Assembly: GCA_049800095.1 (NCBI GenBank)
Contig: JBARJD010000103.1
Coordinates: 1 to 7,563 of the forward strand
Reading direction: 5' to 3'
Length of the DNA stretch: 7,563 nt
Source of the DNA: JAKIWV01 sp049800095
GTDB lineage: Archaea > Thermoplasmatota > Thermoplasmata > Lutacidiplasmatales > UBA184
The notes under the pieces are model-generated. The model was not told the DNA's origin. It was given only the letters and a program-made list of their open reading frames with translations, and did not search any database. The position numbers and the translations under genes were made by a program. Shown piece after piece: positions 1 through 7,106 of this stretch; positions within the stretch are counted from its first letter, which is position 1; each line of letters starts with the position of its first letter.

Positions 1-249
1 GGGAGGGGCATCTCACCCGTTCAGATCTCCTGGGAGGTGTAGGGTCAGGCGGTATGGATTCTCGGCGAAAACCGTCGAATTGTTTCCGAGCGGATAATCG
101 AAACCGCGGGAGGGGAAGGTGGAGGGAAGCGTCCTTCGGACGCTCTCGTCATCAACGCCCACGGGCTCCTCTCGATCCCCCCGTCGAAACTATGCAGACC
201 ATGCGAGGGATTCCCCCTCCCGGTGGTGCCCCTTCGGTCGGAGGGAGGA
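1..249. other. Left-edge intergenic stretch with one short hairpin
   Basis: I see no gene I can support here: the open frames on both strands are rich in Arg, Pro, Gly and Ser and match no family I know. A frame open from the left edge ends at a TAG at 40-42 and could be the last few codons of a gene outside the window, but 13 codons are too few to judge. The one clear structure is a hairpin at 128-144: seven paired bases (AGCGTCC with GGACGCT) around a three-base loop. It lies about 105 bases beyond the stop of the HxlR gene on the other strand. No T-run follows it on either strand, so I do not call it a terminator. Confidence 0.5.
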
Positions 250-777
250 TCAACTCGCCAGAGGGGGGGGCGCTCGCGGGACGGCGGTAGCCACATGGAC
301 CTCTTTGCTCGGTCCCCGTCCCCTGGACGCCGTCGGGGCCCCTACAGCGATCATTTCTTTGAGGACCTTTCGAATGTACCCGCTTTCGAACACGTCGCTC
401 AAGGAACGGGCCCTCCGGTCCGCAAAGACCTCCTCGGCGTACCACTTGGAACCGAAGTGAACAAGCGTCATCAAGATCGGCAGGGCATCCTCCCCCTTCT
501 CAGTGAGACCCCATCTCGTGTAGTTCGGACCTCGCGCCACGGCTTGAATGAATCCTCCGTGCTCGAGCTCTTTGAGCCGCATCGCCAGGACCCTCTTGGT
601 CAGGCCCGGCGTGATCCGCAGCATCTCGTTGAACCGCTGCGCGTGGTACAGCCCGATGTTTCGAAGCACGAGCAGCGCCCACTTGCGGCCGAGAACGTCC
701 AGGCTGGCTTTGACGGGACAGCCGGCGAAGTCGACCCTCAATTCCCGGGGTAATGGCCGTTCGGGTCCTGTAACCAT
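250..777 (-). CDS. HxlR-family winged-helix transcriptional regulator
   Basis: A 175-residue DNA-binding protein of the HxlR family. Members are dimeric winged-helix regulators, several of which sense reactive aldehydes, quinones or oxidants through an N-terminal cysteine. Seen here: the family-typical Cys20 in a CPVKASLDVLGRKWALLVLR segment; the helix-turn-helix around residues 48-75 (RFNEML, then LTKRVLAMRLKELEHGGFI); and the wing followed by RWGLTEKGEDALPIL. The ATG at 775-777 is chosen because it puts 19 residues before Cys20, as is usual, and because GAAAGG lies 8 bases upstream and a TATA element about 38 bases upstream. The frame stays open to 948 but that would add an unrelated tail overlapping the neighbouring gene. 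The last ~25 residues are low-complexity (Arg, Pro, Ala), encoded through an eight-base homopolymer. The gene is divergent from the propeller gene, so regulation of that gene and of itself is likely. The inducing signal is unknown. Confidence 0.9.
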   Translation of the reverse strand: MVTGPERPLPRELRVDFAGCPVKASLDVLGRKWALLVLRNIGLYHAQRFNEMLRITPGLTKRVLAMRLKELEHGGFIQAVARGPNYTRWGLTEKGEDALPILMTLVHFGSKWYAEEVFADRRARSLSDVFESGYIRKVLKEMIAVGAPTASRGRGPSKEVHVATAVPRAPPPLAS

Positions 778-811
778 GCCGGTATCCTTTCGTTCACCGA
801 CCAATTCATAC

Positions 812-828
812 GGTATAAATTTGATACC
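812..828. promoter_or_regulatory. Palindromic operator candidate in the divergent intergenic region
   Basis: The sequence GGTATAAATTTGATACC is a 17-bp palindrome with seven of eight base pairs matched around a central T. It lies in the 103-base gap between the divergent HxlR and propeller genes and covers the only TATA element there. Dimeric HxlR regulators bind inverted repeats of this size, so it is a plausible autoregulatory operator: a bound dimer would block TBP. A further GGTAT half-site is at 781-785. The pairing is seen directly; binding is inferred. Confidence 0.55.
814..823 (-). promoter_or_regulatory. Archaeal BRE/TATA promoter of the HxlR gene
   Basis: Read on the minus strand this is CAAATTTATA, a good match to a BRE (CAAA) followed by an archaeal TATA box (TTTATA). 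A start about 26 bases downstream falls near 790, leaving a ~13-base leader that just includes the GAAAGG ribosome-binding site before the ATG at 777. On the plus strand the same bases read TATAAAT and may also serve the propeller gene, with a leader of about 38 bases. Confidence 0.55.
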
Positions 829-880
829 TGCGAGCGTGACGAGCGGGCCGCCGCTGCGCGATCGGGTCGGCGGATGAATC

Positions 881-2008
881 ATGGCAGAAAAAAAAGTGCG
901 GATCCTGGTTGGGACTCGGAAGGGAGGATACATTGTCGAGGGCAACACCGAACGGAAGAAATGGAGACTCGCCTCCCAGCTTCAGAAGGGCGGCGAAATA
1001 TTCCACATGGTCGCCGACCCACGCCATCCGGGCGACCTCTATGCCTGCGTGAATTCCACGTTCTGGGGACCGGTCCTCTACCGGTCCCGCGATTACGGGA
1101 AGAAGTGGTCCGAAGCCGGAACGCCGATGATGGGGTCGACGAAAACCCGGCCCCCCCGTTTCGACGGGAATCCGGACACCCCGGCCCCCATTTATCCCGT
1201 CGTGAACCTCTGGCATCTCGAACCCGGACACGAGAGCGAACCGAACACCCTTTTCTTAGGCTTGGACCCGTACTCGTTGCACCGCAGCGATGATCTAGGG
1301 AAATCGTGGGCGCCGCTGTCGGGGCTGAACGACCATCCCTCGAAAGCGAAATGGAACCCGGGCAACGGCGGCCCGTGTCTCCACACCATCCTCGTCGACC
1401 CGACTCGTCGCAACCGGATCTATGCCGGGATATCGGCCGCAGGACTCTTCCGATCGGATGATGGCGGGGAGCGCTGGGCCCTCGCGAACCAGGGGGTAGA
1501 GACACCGTTCCAGCCGGAGAAGTTCCCCGATGTCGGTCAGTGCGTCCATAAGGTCGCCCTCGACCCGGCTCGACCCGACACCCTCTACCGTCAGGACCAT
1601 GGTGGAATCTACGTGAGTCATGACGCCGGAGAGCGGTGGGAACGGATCGGGAAGTCGCTCGACGATGACTTCGGGTTCGTGGTGGCAACGGCCCGGAGCC
1701 TTCCCGGGCGGGCGTTCTTTGTCCCTCTCATGGGCGAGGCCCGCCTGACCTCCCGCGGGGGCTTCCAGGTCTATCAATGGAACGAGTCCACCAAGAAGTG
1801 GAGGACCTTGATGCCTCCGAGCCGGTTCCCTGGCGACTACGGGACCCACCGGGAAGGCATGGCGTGCGACGGATTCGATCCCGCCGGCATCTACGTGGGC
1901 ACGACGACCGGTCAGCTGTTCGTCTCCGCCGACGCGGGCAAGTCCTGGAACCAGGTACCGTTCCAGTTTCCAGCGATCCACTCGGTTTCCGTGACGGCTC
2001 CTTCGTAA
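881..2008 (+). CDS. Asp-box (BNR-type) beta-propeller protein, sialidase-like fold
   Basis: A 375-residue predicted beta-propeller of the WD40/YVTN/BNR-like class often labelled exo-alpha-sialidase or glycosyl hydrolase. Five Asp-box motifs (S-x-D-x-G-x-x-W) are visible: SRDYGKKW at 69-76, SDDLGKSW at 136-143, SDDGGERW at 192-199, SHDAGERW at 246-253 and SADAGKSW at 349-356. The spacing fits one per blade, with one degenerate blade between the fourth and fifth (WNESTKKW near 300). There is no signal peptide or membrane segment: the protein begins MAEKKVRILVGTRKGG, so it should be cytoplasmic, unlike most sialidases. I see no FRIP motif, so the sialidase label is not supported; a non-enzymatic or other hydrolytic role is as likely. 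An eight-A run lies in codons 3-5. The gene is divergent from the HxlR regulator, which probably controls it. Fold confident, function unknown. Confidence 0.85.
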   Translation: MAEKKVRILVGTRKGGYIVEGNTERKKWRLASQLQKGGEIFHMVADPRHPGDLYACVNSTFWGPVLYRSRDYGKKWSEAGTPMMGSTKTRPPRFDGNPDTPAPIYPVVNLWHLEPGHESEPNTLFLGLDPYSLHRSDDLGKSWAPLSGLNDHPSKAKWNPGNGGPCLHTILVDPTRRNRIYAGISAAGLFRSDDGGERWALANQGVETPFQPEKFPDVGQCVHKVALDPARPDTLYRQDHGGIYVSHDAGERWERIGKSLDDDFGFVVATARSLPGRAFFVPLMGEARLTSRGGFQVYQWNESTKKWRTLMPPSRFPGDYGTHREGMACDGFDPAGIYVGTTTGQLFVSADAGKSWNQVPFQFPAIHSVSVTAPS

Positions 2009-2188
2009 TCCACCCGGAGGGTCGGGGACAGAACCCGGGGAGCCGAACAAGACGCGGGCGCCTTCCAGTCATTCGTCGGCTACGGAGGGAGAACGCCGAT
2101 GTGACTACGATTGGCCGACCCAGTAGTACTGGTGAGACACTCTGGCGCGGCTGCTTTGGGATTTTCGGCCGGGGATTCATTGCGACGT

Positions 2189-2235
2189 GGAAAGGATTTA
2201 ACCCTGGGCTCGAGTAGCCCGCCTGAGGAAGGAGA
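2189..2235 (+). promoter_or_regulatory. Promoter and ribosome-binding site of the thermopsin gene
   Basis: GGAAAGGATTTAA (2189-2201) resembles a BRE plus TATA element; 26 bases on from its centre is about 2224, leaving a 12-base leader. That leader holds a purine-rich GAGGAAGGAGA (2225-2235) directly before the TTG at 2236. If GAGG at 2225-2228 is the pairing segment, the spacing is 7 bases, which supports the TTG start. An in-frame TGA at 2224-2226 rules out any earlier start. Confidence 0.5.
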
Positions 2236-4560
2236 TTGGTTCGAGGCGGGTCGTGGAACTCCATAGCGGCTAGAGTCCTGTTGATCTTGCTCTCGCTCGC
2301 CCTCCTGCCGGGGAGCCTCGGTCAAGTCGCGCCCTCCCCGACATTCCACTCCATGCCGGCTACCGTTCCACCGGCGTTCCCGAGGGCGGCCAGCGCGCCG
2401 GGGCTCGGGGCGATGACGCCCACGGCCTTTTCGCCAAAGTTCGTGCCGCATGATGTAGGCGGAAAGAGTTCCGCCTACTCAGCTGTCGACCCATACGATT
2501 TCTACAATTCGGAGCCCGCCCCGATGGGCATCGCGGACTACGGAGTCACGTCGGCCGGCGCCGGCGCGTATGTCTACGCTACGCCGGCCGTCCGGGGGAC
2601 AGTCACCTTGTTCGGGAACCCTGTCGTGGAAAACGCGTCGCTGGGAACGAACTCGCCGTACTTCGGGGTCCAGCTCAACGTGATGATGGTATTCGAAGAC
2701 AGCGACGCGAATCAGTACACCTACTGGGTGCAGGACGTTGCGCTCTACAACACGACCTCCGACCAGATGGCGGCGTTCATAGACAACATCTGGAACGACT
2801 CGGCGCCGGGCTCGCAGATGTACTCGTCCTCGGTGACCGGCAACGGCACCGTGTCCTCCTCCTCCGGAGGTGACTTCTACAACGACTTCGCGAGCGGCGC
2901 TCTTCCGGGGGCCGAGAACTCCCCGCTCGCCGCACCCGACTCGTTCACTCTCGAAATGGATGCGTTTGAGACGGACGACGGGGTCCCTGGAGTGGCCTTC
3001 TCCTATACGGACGGTTTCGGGCCGGTCGCGTACGACGTCGTGGAGTTCCCATGGGCAACGGACTCCGACGCCGATTACGGATTCGTGGTCGACGGATTTG
3101 CGCCCACCCCTATCGGCGAGCCGTACGACCTCGAGTTGACTCTCGGCGGCCCGGGGGGCGGCTCCCAGACCACCGACGTCCTTTCGGATCTTCTGTATAG
3201 CCTATGGTACTACAACGGCTACAACTTCCAGACTCCCCAGAACACCTTCAACTTCGGCTCGGAGACCGCGGAGGGAGCCGGGAACGTGTACGATTCCGCG
3301 GTCTACACCCGGGACGACGGGAACCTCTCCGGGCTCTTGGTCAATGGGACGCTCTCCGACTCGGTGCTCGGCGAGCTCTACAACTACACGATTGTAAGCG
3401 GACTCAACTTCACGGACGGGACCGTGAGCGGCACGCTGAGCGTCAACGGTGTTCCCACCCCCTTCACCGATGGCGTCGCCAACCTCACCCTCTACCCGGG
3501 GTCGTACTACGTGAACGTCACAATCGACGGTTCGACTACCCCCCTCGGCGTCTGCGACCTGACCGCAGCCACCGAACTCTTGGTGAGCTTCTCCTCCCCC
3601 TGCTCGGGCTCTCCCCCGCCTACGCTCACCATCACTAGCTTCACCGCCAATCCGACCGCGCCCACGGTCGGTCAGACCGTCACGTTCACCGTCGCAACGA
3701 CCGGAGGTGGAGGGACGCTCGGCTACGCTTACGCGGGCCTCCCGACGGGGTGCCTCTCCGCCGACGAGTCCTCCCTCCCGTGCGTTCCCACGGTGGCGGG
3801 GAGTTATAGCGTGACCGTTTGGGTGAACACGTCCGTAGGCCAGTCGGACACCCAGAGCCTCCTTCTGGTGGTCGGGGCGGCCTCCGCGCCGCCGTCGATC
3901 ACCTCGATCTCGCTCAGCTCAAGTTCCATCACCGTCGGCGAAACCGTCACGTTCACCGTTGCCGTCTCCGGCGGAACCCCGCCGTTCACCTACCTGTACC
4001 AGGACCTCCCTACTGGATGCACCAGCACGAATTCCCCTAGCCTTTCCTGCACCCCCCAGGCCGCAGGTACCTTCACGATCGTTGTGACCGTGACCGACTC
4101 GCTGGGCAAGACCGCCACCGACTCGGTCACGCTCGACGTCGCTTCCAATCCGGGAACGACCGGCCCCGGTGGAGGATTGTCCGGGCTGGGTAGCTTTGCG
4201 GGGGTCTCGGACTACATCTGGATCGCGATCGTTGTGGTGCTCGTCGCTATCGTCGTCGTGTTAATGGCCTTCCGAGCCAGGGGCCACACCCGACCGGCCG
4301 CCGGGAATCCACCGGCGACTGGGTACCCACCAGCGACTGGGTACCCTCCGGCGACCGGGTACCCACCCGCGACCGGGTATCCTCCGGCCGGTTATTCTAG
4401 CGCTCCGACCTCCCCAGCGTGGCTCCCCCCTGCTCCTATGGCGGCGGCCCCTCCTCCCCAGACGTCCGCACCGGCGGGACAACGGAGTTTCCCGTGTCCT
4501 AGGTGCGGCCAGCCACGAGCGTGGGGCCCGATGCCCTGCCCGGCCTGCGGGAGTCCCTAG
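2236..4560 (+). CDS. Membrane-anchored thermopsin-family (A5) protease with Ig-like repeats and C-terminal zinc ribbon
   Basis: A 774-residue surface protease. Residues 1-29 are a signal peptide (R3 and R13, hydrophobic 14-25, likely cut after GSLG). Residues ~85-345 are a thermopsin domain, recognised by SEPAPMGIADYGV, FGVQLNV, YWVQDVALYNTTSD and FIDNIWNDS; the family comprises acid proteases with no DTG motif. Thermopsin of Sulfolobus is about 340 residues, so this protein is far longer. A beta-rich region (~357-458, C440 and C456) precedes two Ig-like repeats (~461-547 and ~551-637), each with a C-x9-C pair (C506/C516, C595/C605). Many N-glycosylation sequons support an extracellular location. 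One membrane helix (660-679) is followed by R680 and R682, then PPATGY repeats (692-720) and a zinc ribbon, CPRC (754-757) and CPAC (768-771), predicted in the cytoplasm. The start is TTG, set by an upstream in-frame stop and the ribosome-binding site. Substrate unknown. Confidence 0.9.
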   Translation: MVRGGSWNSIAARVLLILLSLALLPGSLGQVAPSPTFHSMPATVPPAFPRAASAPGLGAMTPTAFSPKFVPHDVGGKSSAYSAVDPYDFYNSEPAPMGIADYGVTSAGAGAYVYATPAVRGTVTLFGNPVVENASLGTNSPYFGVQLNVMMVFEDSDANQYTYWVQDVALYNTTSDQMAAFIDNIWNDSAPGSQMYSSSVTGNGTVSSSSGGDFYNDFASGALPGAENSPLAAPDSFTLEMDAFETDDGVPGVAFSYTDGFGPVAYDVVEFPWATDSDADYGFVVDGFAPTPIGEPYDLELTLGGPGGGSQTTDVLSDLLYSLWYYNGYNFQTPQNTFNFGSETAEGAGNVYDSAVYTRDDGNLSGLLVNGTLSDSVLGELYNYTIVSGLNFTDGTVSGTLSVNGVPTPFTDGVANLTLYPGSYYVNVTIDGSTTPLGVCDLTAATELLVSFSSPCSGSPPPTLTITSFTANPTAPTVGQTVTFTVATTGGGGTLGYAYAGLPTGCLSADESSLPCVPTVAGSYSVTVWVNTSVGQSDTQSLLLVVGAASAPPSITSISLSSSSITVGETVTFTVAVSGGTPPFTYLYQDLPTGCTSTNSPSLSCTPQAAGTFTIVVTVTDSLGKTATDSVTLDVASNPGTTGPGGGLSGLGSFAGVSDYIWIAIVVVLVAIVVVLMAFRARGHTRPAAGNPPATGYPPATGYPPATGYPPATGYPPAGYSSAPTSPAWLPPAPMAAAPPPQTSAPAGQRSFPCPRCGQPRAWGPMPCPACGSP
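4309..4395 (+). repeat. 18-bp tandem repeat encoding PPATGY units
   Basis: Four 18-bp units (4309-4326, 4327-4344, 4345-4362, 4363-4380) each encode PPATGY; a 15-bp fifth unit (4381-4395) encodes PPAGY. Units differ only at a few positions, mostly third codon positions. The repeats form a proline/tyrosine-rich linker between the membrane helix and the zinc ribbon of the thermopsin protein. Confidence 0.9.
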
Positions 4561-5165
4561 CGCGACGCGCCGGTTCAGCGCCCCGCGTTAGAGGCGGAGA
4601 ACACTTCTTCGGACCTGTTTCGGGGCCTTCGTTGATGGCAGGGGTCGAGAGCTCGCCCGAACGACTGCTGACAGCCATCTGGAGCTTCGACGAAGAATAC
4701 CCCCCGGTGCGCCCGGGCGATACTGCGCGATTTGACGTTGGTCGAGTGGTTCATGCAAGACGATAGGACACGAGGCTGACGGCTGGGCCAGACCGGCGAG
4801 TTCCAGGGCCCGCACCCAATTCCAGTCGAAGGCCCCCCACCAATCTTGACGGTGTCCTCTGCGGAATTCCGGTGGAATAGGCCGAAGGGGGCGTTCGACT
4901 CCCCGTGGGGCTCAACCATCGCCCAATCCGGCCACCGTGGGCAAAGGACCGATCCAACCGCTCGAACCGGAGGTCCCATGCCTCGGGGTCGGAACGTTTC
5001 TTCCTGAGAGGAGGCCGACGTTGTAGGAAGCGGCGGCGATCGACGAATCTCGCGGGTGCCACACGGGGGGGGACACTCCCAGATTTTTGATTTCCCTCAG
5101 ACGGAGACCGTGCCCGGCCGAACTCTTGGACCGGGGCTTAATCTAAGAAAGACCCTTCTTCGGGC
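4561..5165. other. 605-base intergenic stretch without a convincing gene
   Basis: Open frames exist on both strands but have no recognisable domain, poor starts and the Arg/Pro/Ser-rich composition of shadow frames. The most protein-like is a 43-codon frame at 4635-4766 (MAGVESSPERLLTAIWSFDEE and onward); it has no ribosome-binding site and I do not call it. GTTCGACTCCCC at 4892-4903 resembles a tRNA T-loop, but the stem is mismatched and no other tRNA arms are found. A TTTTT run at 5084-5088, with another TTT close behind, could end transcription, since archaeal polymerase stops at T-runs. The last 30 bases hold the promoter-like element of the next gene. Confidence 0.45.
5137..5145 (+). promoter_or_regulatory. 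Weak TATA-like element placed for a leaderless transcript
   Basis: CTTAATCTA (5137-5145) is centred about 25 bases before the GTG at 5166. That is the spacing expected if transcription starts at the start codon itself. No Shine-Dalgarno sequence precedes the GTG, which fits leaderless translation, common in archaea. The match to the TATA consensus is only partial and the bases before it (CCGGGG) do not resemble a BRE. Confidence 0.3.
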
Positions 5166-7106
5166 GTGGCCGCGACCCGACGACTTGCCGCCGTCATGTT
5201 CACCGACACGGTCGGTTACACCGCCTCCACGCAAGCGGACGAGGGCCGGGCGCTGGACCTGCTCCGCCAGCAGACGGACCTGATTCGCCCCCTCCTTGCG
5301 GTTCACCAGGGCCGAGAGATCAAATCAACGGGGGACGGCTTCTTGGTTGAGTTCGACAGCGCACTCAAGGCGACCCAATGTGCGTTGAGCATCCAGCGTC
5401 GGATCTATGAACGGAACGCGGAGGGGGGTCTCGCGCCGATTCAGATCCGCATCGGCATCCACTTGGGAGATGTCGTACAGAGCGGTGCGGACATCCTCGG
5501 AGACGCGGTGAACATCGCCGCGCGTATCGAATCGGCGGCCGACCCCGGGGGTGTTTGCGTGTCGGGCGCAGTCCATGAACAGGTCCGGAACAAGATTCCG
5601 GACCGGCTCGAGAAGCTCCCGCCGACCGCGCTCAAGGGGTTACAGCTCCCTATGGAGATTTACAAGGTCGTGTTGCCCTGGGCCGTCCGCGAACCCTCCA
5701 CCGCGCCTTCCGGACCGGCCGGAATCGCCATCCTACCCTTCACCAACATTAGCCCCGATCCGAAGGATGAGTATTTCGCGGACGGTCTTACGGAGGAACT
5801 GATTACGGTGCTTTCCCAGCTCCGAGACCTTCGGGTCATTTCTCGTACTTCGGTTATGCTGTACAAGGCCACTCCCAAGTCGGTCTCCCAGATCGGGGCG
5901 GAGCTGGGCGTCGTTTCGATCCTTGAAGGGAGCGTTCGAAAGGCCGGGAGTCGGCTCAGGGTTACCGCACAGCTGATTGACGCCCGCTCTGACCGACATC
6001 TCTGGGCCGAGACGTACGACCGGGAGCTCGATGACGTGTTTGCGGTTCAGGCCGAGATCGCCAGGCAGGTGGCGGAGGCCCTCAAGATCGAACTGCGACC
6101 GGCGGAGGAGGCCCGTCTCAAGACGAGACATACCGTTCGGTCGGACTCCTACCTTGCCTACCTGAAAGGGCGGACCCTGTTCCACCGCTTCTCTGAGACC
6201 TCGCAAGGGTTAGCCAGGGAACAATTCGAGCTCGCAATCTCCCTCGATCCCAACAACGCGGCCGCTTATGCCGGCTTGGCCGATGCGACAGAGCGTACCG
6301 AGCCCGAAGATCTCGGCGTGTCGCGCGGAGAATGGCTCGCCACCATACAGCAATCTGTCGCACGGGCTCTCGAACTCGACCCGGACCTTCCCGAGGCCCT
6401 ATCCTCCCTAGGGGAGCAGGTCCACCATGCCAATTTCGAATATGAGGCGGCGGCGAAAGACTTCGAACGCGCCTTGGCGCTCAACCCGAGCTATTCCCCA
6501 GCGCATCACTGGTACGCCGAAGTATTGGAAGACCTGGGCCGCATCGATGAGGCCCTCGCGCAGTGGGCGCTGGCTGAGGAAGCCGACCCCCTCGCAACCT
6601 ATCACCTCGAGCACTTCGTCCAGTTGCTCATCTGGCTCGGTCGGCTCGATGAAGCGCGGGGCAAGCTTCAGAAGTTGCACGACTTGGAACCGGACAATCG
6701 GAGTTACTTGTTCTGGCACGCCCGGTACCTCCTGTCCCGGTCCGACCTCGAGGGTGCTCTCAAGGAACTACAGCAGTACGAGGACACAATTGCAGCACCT
6801 AGATTCAGGCCGTTCTTACGGGCGGTGCGCCTCACGTTGGCCGGGGAGGGAGAGCAGGCGAGGGACATTTTGCGGCGAGAAGAAACACTGCCCGAATCCT
6901 CCGGTAGCCGGTGGGGCTTCGTCTGGGCGTATTGCGAGCTTGGTGACCTGGATGCGTGTTTCCGTTGGGTAAACAAGATTATCGACGATCGTGCCTTCTT
7001 CAATACTGGCGTGACACCCCGTGGGCTCCGGTTGGATCCTCGGCTCGAGCCGATCCGACGCGATCAGAGGTTCCAGGCAGTTCTCAAGAAGATGAAACTC
7101 ACCTGA
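5166..7106 (+). CDS. Class III adenylate cyclase - TolB-like - TPR signalling protein
   Basis: A 646-residue soluble protein predicted to make cyclic AMP from ATP. The cyclase domain (~5-170) has the expected residues: metal-binding D14 (FTDTVGYT) and D57 (STGDGF), base-selecting K53 and D113, which favour ATP over GTP, and transition-state N116 and R120 (DAVNIAARIE). Residues ~187-315 are a TolB/FlgO-like N-terminal domain (AIAILPF-type start, DEYFADGLTEEL, ILEGSVRKAG, LWAETYDRELDDVFAVQAEIA). Residues ~328-620 form TPR-like helical repeats (for example AISLDPNNAAAYAGLADA and ALALNPSYSPAHHWYAEVLEDLGRIDEAL). No membrane segment is visible. This order is well known in bacteria (alpha-proteobacteria and others), where TPRs probably take up partner or input signals; class III cyclases are sparse in archaea, so transfer from bacteria is likely. 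The GTG start is the first possible one after an in-frame TAA at 5139-5141. ATG at 5196 is an alternative but would remove conserved residues before FTD. Confidence 0.92.
   Translation: MAATRRLAAVMFTDTVGYTASTQADEGRALDLLRQQTDLIRPLLAVHQGREIKSTGDGFLVEFDSALKATQCALSIQRRIYERNAEGGLAPIQIRIGIHLGDVVQSGADILGDAVNIAARIESAADPGGVCVSGAVHEQVRNKIPDRLEKLPPTALKGLQLPMEIYKVVLPWAVREPSTAPSGPAGIAILPFTNISPDPKDEYFADGLTEELITVLSQLRDLRVISRTSVMLYKATPKSVSQIGAELGVVSILEGSVRKAGSRLRVTAQLIDARSDRHLWAETYDRELDDVFAVQAEIARQVAEALKIELRPAEEARLKTRHTVRSDSYLAYLKGRTLFHRFSETSQGLAREQFELAISLDPNNAAAYAGLADATERTEPEDLGVSRGEWLATIQQSVARALELDPDLPEALSSLGEQVHHANFEYEAAAKDFERALALNPSYSPAHHWYAEVLEDLGRIDEALAQWALAEEADPLATYHLEHFVQLLIWLGRLDEARGKLQKLHDLEPDNRSYLFWHARYLLSRSDLEGALKELQQYEDTIAAPRFRPFLRAVRLTLAGEGEQARDILRREETLPESSGSRWGFVWAYCELGDLDACFRWVNKIIDDRAFFNTGVTPRGLRLDPRLEPIRRDQRFQAVLKKMKLT

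Noticed and set aside
128..144. Hairpin as transcription terminator of the HxlR gene.
   Set aside because: It is about 105 bases past the stop and has no T-run on the minus strand; archaeal termination relies on T-runs more than hairpins.
778..948. N-terminal extension of the HxlR protein up to 948.
   Set aside because: It would add 57 residues unlike the family, run across the promoter and palindrome, and overlap the start of the divergent gene.
4635..4766. 43-codon frame starting MAGVESSPERLLTAIW.
   Set aside because: No ribosome-binding site, no promoter at a sensible distance and no recognisable family; length is within chance for GC-rich DNA.
4831..4913. Possible tRNA with T-loop GTTCGACT (4893-4900) and acceptor-like GGCCCCC / GGGGCT pairing.
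   Set aside because: The T-stem has two mismatches of five, there is no D-arm with GG in the loop, and no 5-7-5 anticodon arm can be formed between the two ends.
4575..5062. Minus-strand frames of 103 and 134 codons in the large gap.
   Set aside because: Composition rich in Arg, Pro and Ser, no domain or hydrophobic pattern, and they overlap each other in different frames; typical of spurious frames in GC-rich intergenic DNA.
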